Origin: Denticeps clupeoides
Lineage: Eukaryota > Chordata > Actinopteri > Clupeiformes > Denticipitidae
Assembly (NCBI RefSeq): GCF_900700375.1
Contig: NC_041717.1
Location: forward strand, 5,158,023 to 5,222,022
DNA length: 64,000 bases
Direction: 5' to 3'
Both the position numbers and the translations under genes were made by a program. This document shows, piece after piece, positions 37,554 through 57,249 of this stretch; position 1 is the first letter of the stretch; each line of letters opens with the position of its first letter. The notes under the pieces were generated by a model. It made no database searches. It was given only the letters and a program-made list of their open reading frames with translations, and had not been told where the DNA came from.

Positions 37554-40500
37554 ATGCAGGACGACGCGCTGAAGTGTCCCGCAGAAGATGACATGACCGA
37601 CGGCGACCTGGGGGATGGGAATCGCGGAAGACCCGGACACCAGGCACGAAGCCGGAGCCAGGGCGACCTCGAAGAGCTTTCACTCGCGACACGCTTCCAG
37701 AAGCGACGCAGTGACGGATGCGGGGAATCCTTCTCCTGGACCCGCTACGGGCAGGACACGCGTGGGAAACATCCCTGCGCCAGCTGTGACGGCAGCGACG
37801 TCGGTACGACTTCTGTCGCCACATGCAAAATGTAATCAGATGACAACATGTGAGCTTTGTATGCGGTTTTCTCCCCTCTAACGTAACGACAGGCTTGTAT
37901 TACGCTTTAAACTCGCAACGTGGAACATTTGGCCACGTTGGCCACAGTATTTCACAATAAGTGTTGCCAGATACTGATGGGTTTTACCCCGATAATTAAG
38001 TAATTCGTGGGTCATTGATTGTAGAATGCTGTGCCAGTGCGTTTCGGTAGTGTTAGAGTCTTCCTTAGGTTCACATTGGTAAAAAAAAATTGTAGGTACA
38101 CATGTTTACTAAAATGCCAAACATTTCTCCATTTTTGCCTGTCCAAACAAATGACAGCAGAATTCAGAACCCATTTGGATTGGAAACTGCCTTATTTGGC
38201 AACACACAAATATCACCATCTGTAGTAAACAACAGTTCTTTTTTGAATGTCATTGTGAAACACTATAGTACTGCACATTGTGACCAAACTAAATGTGTCC
38301 TCTGTATTTAACCATCACCCTTGGTGAGCAGTGGGCACCCGGGGAGCAGTGTGTGGGTACGGTGCTTTGCTCAGTGGCTCAGTGCATAACTGCTGTCACA
38401 GTGCATAACTGGTAAATCTAAACTGGTTAATTTATCTGTTTAGCTGGTTAGCAGAAATATGTGTATGGTTACATGAAGTATTTTTGACTGTCAAAGGTCA
38501 AAACTGAGATTTTATTACAATCTTTTGCCATTTTTTTTACTACTTTAATTATTTGAATGCTTAGATGCTCTTCTTATTATTTGTTTCTGTGAACCTGTGC
38601 TGTGGTGGTAGTAACCTAGTGGGTAACACACTCGCCTATGAAACCAGAAGACCCAGGTTCACAATCCCACTTACTACCATTGCGTCCCTGAGCAAGACAC
38701 TCAGTGGGGACTGTCCCTGTAACTGCTGATTGTAAGTCGCTCTGATAAATGCCGTAAATGAAACTTTGCTCTGTGTGTTTACCTTCCGTGTTTATTTTGG
38801 TGTGTTGCATCCAACATCTGTTCAGTTCCTCTCATTCACCTGGAGTGATAGAAATCTGCTCTTGATACGTCCCTTTATTGGTGCTTTCACTGAAAAATAT
38901 TTAAATGTCCCTTGACATGAAAATTTGACTTTGTGAGATTATTTAACATTAATATGAGTTCCTCTAGCCTGTCCATGGTCCTGCAATGGTGACAGGTGTA
39001 AAGAGTGCTTTGGTCATTCTGCTTCACTGGTCAGCAACATGACTTGCTGTCTGCGGCAAACATTGTGGTTGGTGAACGGTATTGATGACGTAGTTTCCAT
39101 GAATGCCCGTTCAACTTCTCTAGGCCGTTCTCCTCCTTGTTAGCATTGAAAGCTACAGACACCGAAGCGGCACGTCCTGGGAAATCTCCTCCTGGGTCTG
39201 GATCAAAGTGGCTGAAATTTTGCACAAAGGCTGAATTTCGGGAAAGAGACTTCAGATACAGTGTTAGGGGACCAATAACACCGATATGAAAGCAAAAAAT
39301 ATTCTCATGTCAAGGAGACCTTTAATAAAAAATGAAAACATTATACAAAGACTGGTCATTTTCTCTCTTGGTAAACCTCTGATGTGTCGAGTCGAAGAGA
39401 CTCGAGGTGATGCCAGTTTGACATGGCATCTTGTAGCCCTTCATCAATGGTCAGTTTCTGACCACATGACAGCTGGTATCTTGAAATGATTGAATACAGG
39501 GTCGCTCTCTAATAGTCAGAATACGTTGTTTGACAAAATCTCAAATCCACATATACAATTCTTGCATCAGTGTAAGTAATGTTTTGGATTTCAGTGCTTC
39601 ATTCAGAAATTGACCGTTCATTTTGTGGATTGTGGCTAAAATTCTGTGAGAGATACAGCTTGAAACTGTAATATTACACTTTCTTTGTTGAAGATGAGCA
39701 TAATAGTATTGCCTTTTTCTATGATGTGCAATGAAGGTGTTTTTGCTGCATGTTAGAATGCCACAGTGACCACACCAGCGAAGAGCTGCAGAGAAGATTG
39801 CAAGAAGCTACACTGGTGAGTGGAGAGAGTGGAGCTATACTAGAGCTATAAAGTTTTATATTATCTATGAGGATAACTGTTGCTTTTGTTTCTTTCTGTT
39901 TCAGGAGGTGGAGGTGCTGCGGACAGAGCTAGAGGTTACACATCGGCACCTAGAAGGAAAGCACGAAGCAGTACGGATCTTGCAGGGACACGTAAGAGAT
40001 AAAAAAAAAAGTTAAACCAGCAGGAGATAGCCAGCATTTAAGAGGATGTTAACTTTAACTGTGTCTTCCACCAGGCAATCTTAGAAAAAGCAACTAATCA
40101 CAGCAAGCTATTGCTTCAGAAGACTGAAGAGAGAAACAAGGCCTTAGAGAAGGTGATGGTCTTGGTCCATTAGTGGACTACTGAATAATGTAGAATGTTT
40201 TTTTCTGGATTTAGTAAGAGAAGCTTTTATTACATTATATATTTTTATTATTATAATAGAACCGTTTCTATTATAAGAATGCACTGTTAATTTAGATTAT
40301 CCTCTTTCAGGAAGTAAATGGTCTACAATGGGAAATTAACTTCAACCAGGTGCAATTCAAGAATGTAGAACAGGCTTGGGTGGAGAAATATGAGAGGTGC
40401 GTATTTTCATTGAACAAAAGAGACTGGACGGATGAAGCTAACTTATGTTAATGCTATTTTTCTGTTCCATCCATCTGTGATAAAACAGAGTTTGCTCGGA

Positions 40501-42081
40501 GAACAGAGCTTTAAGTAAAAGCCTAGATGAAAAATCAAAAGAGGTACAAGCACTGAGGACAGAAAACAGCTGTAGGTGATGCACTAATACATTACACGTC
40601 TTACGAAACAACACTTCATTTTTTTGAGATGTATATATTTTTGTATTTATGTTTTGCAGCACTGAGCCAACAGTGTGTAGAGCTCCTGGCCCTGCTAAGC
40701 GCCAAGGAGAGAAGTGCCTTTCAAGGCACTCTGCCGCCTGCAAACAAAGGAAGAGAAGGATCCGTGTTAGAGGTACAAAAATAAAGAATTGTAGACGTAA
40801 TGCTTGGGCTAGTTGTCCTGAGGGAATGTCCTGCCATTTTCCTCATGGACTATAACACGTCTTGCTCTTGTAGAAATGTGTTTTATTTGACCACTTCTGG
40901 GTGGGGATTCGTGGTCTTGAATTTCTGCCACACACCAGTACACCAGTAAACATCTAGTCTAATGAGCATCAACAGCATTTCCCATGTTTCTCAGAAACTT
41001 CCACTAATGTGGAACACTGGAATGTGGATAAATCCCTGCACCCACTCAAACTGATTGCTGTCCCTTTGACATAGAACACCTGAATCACATTTTACGTCCA
41101 GATTGACTCATAAATGACTCACAAACTACACTGGTAAAAGGTGAATATTGACAATCCCTGAAATATGCCTTAAAATCTCTCCATCTCTTTGTCTTAGCTG
41201 GCTGTTCTAGGGGCCTGTCAGTGTAGCTCTGGTCAGAATGACCCGTGTCCCTGTGCTCAGAGTGCTGCAGGTAGCCGCAAACAGGTCCTACAGCTGAAAC
41301 AAGAGGTGAGCCTTTCACACCATGGTCAGCTGATTGTTACATGGATTTACATCCTAGGTATTTGTAACCAACACCTTGCAGTTATTTTAATGATTTGCGC
41401 AGTTAGACGCTCAGAGGAGGAAGAAGGAAGAAGCATTTGTGATGGCCGACGCTTTCCGCATCGCGTTTGAGCAGCAGCTGAGAAGAGGGAGTGAACATGT
41501 TCTTCGCATGGCTGAGACAGACAGACACAAGCCAAGCAAGCAGCGGCAAGGCATGTGAGCTGCAATTTTCAGACATGACATACTGGAATTGGAACTTGAC
41601 ATCAATACATTCTTCTTCAGGACAATGCAGACAAGGTTCTCTGAGCCTTGCACAAAGACTGAAAGGCATTCTGCCATCAACTTTGGAAGGCAAGATACCA
41701 GATGATCCCACTGAAATGTTACACTTGCTGCTTGATTTGGTTCGTACCAATATTTTCCTAATGCCTGCCTAACAGACATTCATTGAACGATCTGATTTAC
41801 TCTCAATGCTTGCATAGATGAGTGATAAGGAGGAGGCACTGGCACACCAGAGGAAAGTGAGCTACATGTTGGCACGAAATGCAGAGGAGCTAGAGAGACG
41901 ACTTCATGTCCAGATGAGAGAGACTGACTGCGCGGACACAAAAGCAAATACACTAGCACAAACACTTGCCAAAACAGTTGTATGCAGTTGTGATGGCCCT
42001 GTATCTTTCTGTTCAATCAAATGCACCTCATGCACTTCTAACATTTCCTGCAATCAACCTGAAGATGAAGCTTGTATCTAA
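37554..42081 (+). CDS. ccdc125: Coiled-coil domain-containing protein 125, spliced
   Basis: Cytoplasmic coiled-coil protein; the human protein (Kenae) has been linked to cell motility. The first exon (from 37554) reads [20 protein letters not shown], sharing the EDDMT.GDLG motif with human. After a long first intron, the exon near 39757-39813 starts [15 protein letters not shown]. Then come [20 protein letters not shown] (39905-39990), [40 protein letters not shown] (about 40314-40397), [13 protein letters not shown] (about 41200) and [20 protein letters not shown] (about 41425-41480). The last exon, from about 41818, has [20 protein letters not shown], then a Cys-rich tail that ends at 42081. 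AATAAA lies at 42259-42264. The C-terminal tail differs from mammals, and the exon at about 41620-41745 ([17 protein letters not shown]) matches the human region QRLLGMLPS in spirit. Confidence 0.9.
38245..38385 (-). repeat. SINE family A copy, 5' truncated, in ccdc125 intron 1
   Basis: In reverse sense it runs from gccactgagcaaagcaccgt through ccccgggtgcccactgctca to acagaggacacattt and a caatgtgcagtac tail. The tRNA-like head is missing. Confidence 0.75.
38598..38764 (+). repeat. SINE family B copy in ccdc125 intron 1
   Basis: Opens with ggtggtagtaacctagtggg (A box), then aggttcacaatccc (B box with one extra base), ctgagcaagacactcagtgg and tgattgtaagtcgctctga. It ends aaatgccgtaaatg. Opposite orientation to the copy at 23686. 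Confidence 0.85.
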
Positions 42082-42674
42082 AAAAAAGACCAGGAGTCTA
42101 GTTTAGGTACTATATAAGAGCAAAATAATATATACATGTATGTTTACTTCATTGCTTTACACAAGTTGTACTTCTCATCTTGTGTTGACTCAGATCATGC
42201 ATAATGATTTGCACATACATCAATACTGTAATTTCGCCATAAAGGAATCTGGTAACATAATAAAGACATTAAATAAATGTTACTAATACTGATCTTTTAG
42301 TAAAGCCCATGGTAATGTGTTTGTGTTCATGAACTCTGTTCTGCAAAAGTTAATAAATAAACCTACACTGGTGTACATGATGTGTGCGTCAAAACTATAT
42401 AATTATATTATTTTATATTATATATATTTGAGAGAGACTATTCTAGTCATACAAATGAACAAAATAAAGATTAAGTATGGTATTATATTGGTATTATTAC
42501 TGTTGATCTTCTTTACAAAAAAATTAAATGGGCAGGGGTGTCATGAAAACCTCACTCCCTTTTCTAAAAACTGCAAGTTCCATGAAGCATCATACCGGAA
42601 GTGGGATTATTTTTTCCGCCTGCGCTGTGTTTTGGACGCAATTTCCTGATAAACGCTTAATTTGAACGGGATAT

Positions 42675-45600
42675 ATGGGATTAAAGGGGAGAGTGTTCAC
42701 GTTTTATCGATTCTGTGTCATTCCAGCTCTTTTTATTGCTGGGGTTACAGTATGTTTGTCTTGGTATCGAACACCTGACGAGTTGGTTTCGAAAGGTATC
42801 ATCATAGCTAATTGGCTAATGTTAGCTCTTTTGATTTTTCGCGATGTCCCACCTTCCTAATTTTTTTTCTGTTATCTTCGTATATTTCCAGCCGCAATGG
42901 ATGACCGAACTCTAGACTACTTTCTGGAAAAGGGTCAGATACAGGATCGGGATGCAGTAGCTGTCAAGTGGTACCATGCAGCAAATAGCAAGTCCAAAAT
43001 CAAGGAAGCGCTTCAAAGTACGCCCAGTTAGTGGTAGCCAAAGATGCTACAGTTTATATATTTTACATAGAAATAATGAATGAGTTTTGTCTGAGGTTAA
43101 ATGTTTGTCATTGTGAAACACTGCAGCACAGCACACGGCGACACAACAAGATATGTCCTCTGCTTTTAACTATCACCCTTGGTGAGCAGTGGACAGCCGT
43201 GACAGGCGCCCGGGGAGCAGTGTGTGGGGACGGTGCTTTGCTCAGTGGCACCTTGGCAATTCGGGACTCAAACCACCAGCAACCTTTTGATTATGGGTCC
43301 CCTTCCTTACCCACTTGTCTACACTGCCCACCACTGTCTCTTATTGTTTTAGAGTTCGTCAGTAAAACCTTTCTCACATTTATTTGAACCTTAATGACAT
43401 TTACAGCATTTATCAGACGCCCTTACTATCCAGAGTGACTTACAATCAGTAGTTACAGGGACAGTCTCCCCCTGGAGACCAGTGTCTTGCTCAGTGACAC
43501 AATGGTTTAATTAGAGGTGTGAACCTTCACTGGTCTCATGATTTGATTCAATTACATCAGTGCATCACAATGCATGGCATAAATTTTCTACATGCTTGCA
43601 TGATGTTTTCCGATACAATAGTTAAGGTCTCGTGCACCTGTGTGTGCGCTTTGCTCCAATAGGCAGATAAATGCATGGTTTAGACTTCCATGGCGTCAGG
43701 TGAGCACGGACTGAACACATTGGAGAAAAAAAGACGCTTTTCAGACTGAAATGACCACAGTATGAGAAATCACCAGGCAACGTCATTATGATAAAATCAG
43801 TTATGTTCTGCACTGCATCAATGCAATATCATCCACATCTAAAGTGAAGTGATTGTCATTCTGGCAGAGCACACACATTGATTATAGAGATTAATTTCAA
43901 CACCCCTAGTAGTAAGTGGGGTTTGACACTAGTGAAATGTTATCAAGAACCTGGGACGCACGATTGATGTGTCAATTGTCTTCTATGTCTTCTGTGTATC
44001 ATGTCCTATGTTCTGTCTGCGTGGGAGGGGTCTTCAAGTAAGAATTTCATTGTGCTCTGTACGCTGTACTTTGTACATATGACAATAAACTTCATCTCAA
44101 CTCAAAGTTCAACTCAACTCAAAGTTCAAGCTGAACACTTACACCTGAGACCTGTGTGAGAAACTGTATTTATAGCAGAAAAAGGATCTGAAGGCAGCAG
44201 TGATGTTAAATCCCTTATACAGTCTTCTACAGTGCCCTATCACAAATTTAGTTTTTTATGTTTAAATTGTACCTGCAGTTAATGAAGCATTGCAGAATAC
44301 AACCCTTTTATTACCTGGGAATTTTATATATATATATATCAATGCTAAATGTGTCATGTTGTAAGATTCTATGCAATTCCCACCCCCTTGTATTTGTTAC
44401 GAATTCTTATCTTTATTGGTATTTGTGTCAGTGCTTCAGTGATTTCAATGCTAAATTGCTAAATTGATTGCATATATCACTCAAAGGTCCTGTCCATATG
44501 ATTGAGGCTGATGTTCTACTCCGAGGTCATCACCCCATAGAACCAATAATGGCACACCCCCCTCAGAATGACAGTGACGTCTCATTAGAGGAATGGCTGA
44601 AGGAGGTTGTGATGTCAAAAAAAGGGATAAAACTTGACTTTAAAAGGTGAGATTTTTCGGCTGGATGGATGTGATATAATGGAAATGAATGGTAACTAAC
44701 TTGAGTCGTGCTTCAAATACTCAGGTAGCCTGAATCTTATTATAGTTTACAGGCTGTTGCACCCTCCATGACTGTGCTTGAGAGGATTCGTCCGCAGCTG
44801 CAGGGGCCTGTGTGGATCAATGCTGACATCCTCCCAGGACCTGGAGGTCAGGCTGTGCCACTGGATCCGCTGGACTTTTTGAATGCAGTCAGTGCCAGTG
44901 TCCAGGGTGAGGTCCTATCTCTGGGCTGGACGACTGGGTGGACCCTGAATGCTGAGAACCAGGGTAAAGTCAAAATTACAAATCATCGCCAATAACAATG
45001 CCGTAAATAGGCAGCTAAACAAGCATTTAGTTATTGTCATGTTTTTTAGGTTACACCTGGGAGATGGTTCAGCAGATGCATGACATATGCAAAAACATAA
45101 CGCATCCAGTCACATTTCCTGTGCGTGCTGCACTTTTGCCTAGTTCCTTTCCTCAGATGAACTGGCTCCTGGAACAGTCTAGCAGGTAAGACGTCCTTCA
45201 CATACAAGTTGAAAGTCACTTATAATACTATTTTTCTGTGAGTATCAGCAAATGTTATCACCGTGTTGTTGTATGTTTTGAACTGAATATACAGACACAA
45301 AATTATATCGTTGCATCTATACACCTATAGTCGGTAACAGTGACTATAGACAGACACAGAAATATCAGCCAAAATAGCAGCGCTTCAGTGCAGTGAGCAG
45401 CAAAGCAGGAATGGACAGCAGCTGGGTTTCAGTCCATTGGTCCTCAAATCAGACAGCTGTACTCTCTAGACAAGAAAGGGGGAGGGTCGGTATGCCAGAT
45501 TCAGTATTCTCCTCGGCACTAATGCCACTTTAGCTTGTCTATTCCACCTTCAAGTCCTCCTCTGTGCATGAGGGCGCAAATTAATGTAAGTTTTCTTTCA

Positions 45601-45903
45601 AAATGTAAAACAGCAGGCTTGATTTGAATTAGTGGCCAATGTCGATGAGGTGCTCGGAATTAATTAAACGCAGACATCCTTTTGGCCACCTGCACGCTCC
45701 CTTATATTGAAATCTTCTGGTCCTTTCATGTGTTTCCCATACACTTCACTTTGATCCCCCAGGTACAGTCTGACTGTGTGGACAGGGCTGCACGACACCT
45801 TGGTGATGGAGGATTTGCTGCCCTACAGGCAAAATATCAGCAAGAGTCGAGTCTATTACGACCTTTCAGAATCACAAATTGTGCGGTTAATGGCACTGCC
45901 TGA
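42675..45903 (+). CDS. fam151b: FAM151B (menorin-family protein), 6 coding exons
   Basis: Member of the DUF2181/menorin family, predicted to fold like a phosphodiesterase TIM barrel; in mouse, loss of Fam151b causes photoreceptor degeneration. Exon 1 (42675 to about 42794) gives a hydrophobic N terminus (FCVIPALFIAGVTVCLSW), a signal sequence or anchor. Exon 2 (about 42893-43018) has DAVAVKWYHAANSKSKIKEA. Exon 3 (44487-44646) has MIEADVLLRGHHPIEPIMAH with the conserved Glu and Asp of the active-site-like motif. Exon 4 (about 44752-44964) has GPVWINADILPGPGG and LSLGWTTGW, exon 5 (45050-45186) YTWEMVQQMHDICK, and exon 6 (about 45763-45903) YSLTVWTGLHDTLVMEDLLP, with a stop at 45901-45903. AATAAA lies at 45982-45987. 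FAM151A would have a second domain and a C-terminal membrane segment, which are absent here. Confidence 0.92.
43106..43335 (-). repeat. SINE family A copy in fam151b intron 2
   Basis: In reverse sense: gggcagtgtagacaagtggg (A box side), ggtttgagtccc (B box), aaagcaccgtccccacacac, gggcgcctgtcacggctgtc, aagcagaggacatatc and a tail ending cacaatgacaaac. Nearly full length. Confidence 0.85.
43394..43512 (-). repeat. SINE family B copy, head truncated, in fam151b intron 2
   Basis: Contains the tail gacatttacagcatttatca, then gagtgacttacaatcagtag, ggacagtctccccctggaga and ttgctcagtgacacaatggt. The tRNA-like head that should follow is missing. It lies only about 60 bases from the family A copy. Confidence 0.8.
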
Positions 45904-46547
45904 CAAATCTCATTAGTGTTGAGTGCACTGCTCTGTATGATCTATGTTTTGTATTCTTTTTTTATTGTAAAACTTGTGATAAATAAAAATGGTTTGTGCA
46001 TAAGCAGTAATTCTTTCCTGAAACACCTTTAGACAGAATGCAGTGAAAATGAGTTCTCCATATTTCCATATTTATTGCAATATGTAATTTACAATAGAAT
46101 TCATAATTGCTCATGTACATGCGCCTGTACATCAGGACAGGGTGACTTTGCACCATCCTTTTGAGTCATTCAGCAGCACAAATCAACACAACACACAAAC
46201 CAAAACAAAACCTTTACATGGTGGCGAAAAAAAGACTTACACAAAGTGGAATGATTCGAATACCGTTGGCATTCGAACGTGATGCACAAACCACAATTAA
46301 AGCATTTGTTTCCTCGTGCGGATGTTTTGCACAAGTTCTATGTCGTAGTTCTTGTCACATGACAAACGGGAGCCAGAAACAACTTCTGTCCTGGTTTTGG
46401 GACTGAACACGAAACAGACCAGAACGCAGTGAGTTTAATTATGCGGTTGCCAACTTTTTGTCTGTGTCCTACAAAACACTTGAGGATCAAATATGACAGA
46501 TATGCGGCAGAATGGTTTTGGTCCACTGCACCGCGCCTTGCTGACCT
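45904..46547. other. Convergent 3' flanks of fam151b and ankrd34b
   Basis: Holds the fam151b polyadenylation signal (45982-45987). The rest is presumably the ankrd34b 3' untranslated region read in reverse. No other feature was seen. Confidence 0.55.
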
Positions 46548-49739
<3,192 letters not shown>

Positions 49740-49868
49740 GAGACTGTAAAATACTTAGTCTGAAGAGTAGAGGCACATCCCACTACTGAGCAGCTGGTTA
49801 TCTGGGCTCTTGCTGCTGGTGCTAAGAGCCCCCCCAGGATGGCATTTAAAGCCCCAACCCCGCTCTTT

Positions 49869-50187
49869 GTGAGCCAAGGCCAGGTCTTCAGTTGAATGTG
49901 GAACAGAGAGAATTCTTAATGACCGCAGTCTCCCATGGAATAAAGAGCATGGAAAACATGAAGCCCACATTTGGGTTCGGGGCGATGATGGTTGCCAGGA
50001 CAGCTCCAGTGAAGAGGACCACATGAAGCACTCCATGGACCTGGATGCATCCGAGATGCTGGTGACTGAGTTCTCACCGCATGGCGTCAACCTTTCATTT
50101 CTCGAGCACCCGGTAGCATATTTACACGCCCTGCACAGCCAGTCACGTTCATATGAATCAATAAGAAAGCATGCCATGCTAGAATAA
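49869..50187 (+). pseudogene. Coding-like open stretch of unknown origin, probable fragment or pseudogene
   Basis: In one plus-strand frame about 105 codons are open without an initiating Met near the left edge. They include WNKEHGKHEAHIWVRGDDG, DSSSEEDHMKHSMDLDASEM and LVTEFSPHGVNLSFLEHPVA, and stop at about 50185-50187. Base composition and residue choice look more protein-like than the AT-rich flanks. Another plus-strand frame just to the left is open too. I do not recognise the family. It lies within the ankrd34b 5' intron on the opposite strand, with no obvious splice sites, so a degraded retrocopy is my best guess. Confidence 0.3.
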
Positions 50188-50555
50188 CTTATGGTATAAC
50201 TATGGTAAAACACAGGCTTTACATTCATGCATTTACTACATATGTTGTTTTTGACTGCATTTTATTTAATTCAAATGTCATATTTAAGTTGGTTTGTTTT
50301 TCTATTAAGTTTATTTCTGAAGCACAACTGAGAACAACGACTTCGGAAAATATACAGTAAAAAAATTATTTACAATTATATTATTCATTATTTCTATTAT
50401 TTAGAAAATAATCATATGATAAAACTACAATTTCTTCCACACAATAACAATAATCATAAAAAAATATTTATAGTGTTAACTAATAAATATTAAACCAGCA
50501 ATATTTATTAAAAAGTTAAGTAAAAATTTTGGAAGTTAGTAGAACAAACTTACCA

Positions 50556-50720
50556 GTGAAACGAATCTCCAAATGACCTCCTGATTTACCCCACGCAATG
50601 ACCTTGTTAATCCGCTTTGTTAAATTTTTATGGGAATAATGATGGGGAAAAGCAGAAGGGTGCAGGCTAGTGCAGAAGTGTAGCGGTGGGGGCGGGTGCG
50701 AGGGACAGAGTGTGAGGGAG
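50556..50720 (-). promoter_or_regulatory. Probable ankrd34b untranslated first exon and promoter
   Basis: In reverse sense, cgtttcactggtaagtttg near 50555 is a strong splice donor, with no open frame of note upstream. It would pair with the ctccacag acceptor near 48486 just ahead of the ankrd34b start codon. The sequence to its right, 50640-50900, is GC-rich and contains a (gaga)n run around 50727-50745. The start site itself is not visible. Confidence 0.45.
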
Positions 50721-51038
50721 AGTGAGCGAGAGAGAGAGAGAGAAAACAGGTGTGAGAGCTCTCAGGTCTGGCAACAAGGAGCCGTGCGTTCATTTTTGAG
50801 AGCGAGCGAGAGCGGTGGGGAGGGTGAAGGACACACAAGAGATGGAGATAAAGCGATAAGGACACCTGGGAGAACAGAATCTGTCCTTGCATGTATATGC
50901 ACTCTGTTTACAGGCAGGGCCGAGCTGTACGTACGAACCGACATGATTGCGTTCATTTGCAACGTCACTCCTCCCTGCATGGACCTGGAGAGTCATGTGC
51001 TGCACAGAGGGAGTGTTTGCTGATGCCCACTGACTGAG
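50721..51038. other. Purine-rich promoter-side sequence upstream of ankrd34b
   Basis: GA-rich simple repeat followed by mixed sequence with CpG. Open frames exist on both strands but look compositional. It is likely ankrd34b upstream regulatory sequence. Confidence 0.35.
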
Positions 51039-51039
51039 G

Positions 51040-51130
51040 TCAAATTCCAATTTTATTTGTCACGTACACAGTCATACACGGTATGACATGCAGTGAAATG
51101 CTTTTGCGACAGTTATTGACCACAATATTG
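51040..51130 (+). repeat. Fragment of a dispersed fish repeat
   Basis: The stretch attttatttgtcacgtacac followed by agtcatacacggtatgac and atgcagtgaaatgct is a sequence I have seen at the ends of interspersed repeats in many fish genomes. The class (LINE tail or SINE tail) cannot be settled from this fragment. Confidence 0.4.
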
Positions 51131-51279
51131 CAAGTATTCAAGTGGAACCAATATGCAAATATTGCAAACATAACCAAATACTACAAATTCATGTTTTTAA
51201 ACATAAAATATGTGTAACAGGTAGGGTGAAGGTGTGAAAATGTGTAAAGTGAAGTTGTGCAAAATTCTGGGGGGATAGA

Positions 51280-52400
51280 GTCCAGAACTGATTGAAAGTG
51301 CTGGGGTGTATTAGTGTTCTGTCCTGCTCCTGATGAGGTGGCAGATGGTCTCCTGAGGGATCTCCTCCCAGACCTGGACTAAAGCATTCAGTAACTCCTG
51401 GAAAGTCTGTGGTGCGACGTGACTTTGGTGGTCCCAGATGTGCTCAATTAGAACGGGCAGGCCAGTCCATAACATCAATGCCTTCGTCTTGCTGACACAC
51501 TCCAGCCATATGAGGTCTAGCGTTGTCTGGCATTACAAACAACCCAGAACATCTCGGTACCTCAGGCTACCTCTGGGAGCACATGGAACCATTTCTGACC
51601 CACTGCCAAACCAGTCATGCTGGAGGATGTTGCAGGCAGCAGAACGTTCTCCACAACATCTCCAGTCTCGGTCACATGTGGTCAGTGTGAACCTGCTTTC
51701 ACCTGTGAAGAGCACAGGGCGCCAGTGGTGAATTTGCCAATCATGGTGTTCTCTGGCAAATGCCAAACATGCTGCAGGTCTGTAAGCACAACCCCGATCT
51801 GTGGACGTCTGGCCCTCATACCACCCTCTTGGAGTCTGTTTCTGACCGTTTGAGTAGACACATGCACATTTGTGGCCTGCTGGATGTCATTTTGCAGGGC
51901 TCTGGCAGTGTTCCTCCTGTTCCTCCTTGCACAAAGGCGGACGTAGAGGTGCTGCCTCTGGGTAGTTGCCTTCCTACAGCCTCCTCCATGTCTCTTGATG
52001 TACTGGCCTGTCACCTGGTAGCACCTCCATGCTCTTGACACTATGCTGACAGACACAGTAAACCTTCTTGCCACAGCTCGCATTGATGTGCCATCCTGGA
52101 TTAGCTGCACTACCTGAGCCACTTGTGTAGGTTGTAGACTCCGTCTTATGCTACCTCTACCTGAAAGCACCACCAGCATTCAAAACTGACCAAAACATCA
52201 GCCAGAAAGCCACACCTTTATTGGGGATGTCTTGCTAACTGCCTATATTTTTCACCTGTCTATTAAGTCACTTTGATGGGAGTAGCAGAGCCACACATCA
52301 GGTTCAAATGATCAACTTCATTGGCAGACTCTTAATATTAGAAGCTCACACGTTACAGGTCTTTTTGTCAATCAAACATGGTCACTCATTGCAATAACTA
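51280..52400 (-). mobile_element. Decayed Tc1/mariner-type transposon
   Basis: The minus strand carries a transposase in pieces. The N-terminal helix-turn-helix part (52179 down to about 51690) reads [20 protein letters not shown] and [20 protein letters not shown]. The first catalytic motif, [11 protein letters not shown] (about 51700), follows, then ERSAACNILQHDWFGSGS. A later part (about 51430-51540) has NARPHMAGVCQQ and DEGIDVMDWPARS, and the C-terminal end follows at about 51300-51430. In working relatives the first motif is FTDESRF, so the catalytic Asp has become Gly. Together with frame changes this makes it a dead copy. Terminal repeats were not found, so the ends are approximate. 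Confidence 0.8.
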
Positions 52401-53023
52401 CAGCAGTCCAAAATGCAATTAAAGCCACTCAGTCGTGACACATTTCTTTTAAAACTTCCAGCCATCCTGTAAATGCTTGCCCTTTATGTGACTTTGGCAT
52501 ATACCAGACTCCTCCTTCTGTGAACAGAGCTCATAAAAAGGTTTAACTGATTTTGATTTCTTTACCCTCCACCATTGGCCCATTTCATCATCATTTTCAT
52601 GCCTCTTTGAGCTAGAATTTTTAATTAAAGGGATCAAAGCAAAGTTATTTCTTTTCAAAAGGAAAGCCGGATTGCTTGGAGCTACCTCATTCTGATCATG
52701 TGCAGCTTCAGATACCCTGACCACTGAAAATTTACACAACTTGTATGTTCTGTTCTTTTTTTTTTTTTTTAAATGTCATTTTTTTTATCATTATCGTCAT
52801 CATCCATGAAGGATCAGGACTTGAACAAGACTTAGAAACAGATCAACAAGAATCAAGCCCCTCCCTTAGCTACATTTACATAACTTTGATGCTGGGGAAA
52901 ACTTCTCAGCATTTTTTATTAAAGGCAGTCCACTGGAATATTTTTTGACATAACAGAGGTCTCACAGGGCACATCCATCCAAATCTAACATTTAAAAAAT
53001 ACAATGTTTCATGACAAACAACA

Positions 53024-57235
<4,212 letters not shown>

Positions 57236-57249
57236 GATCCGCGTGTTTT

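Noticed and set aside
50670-51023. Plus-strand 117-residue frame with a Glu/Arg-rich start
   Set aside because: The start is translation of a (gaga)n repeat in the ankrd34b promoter area; no homology.
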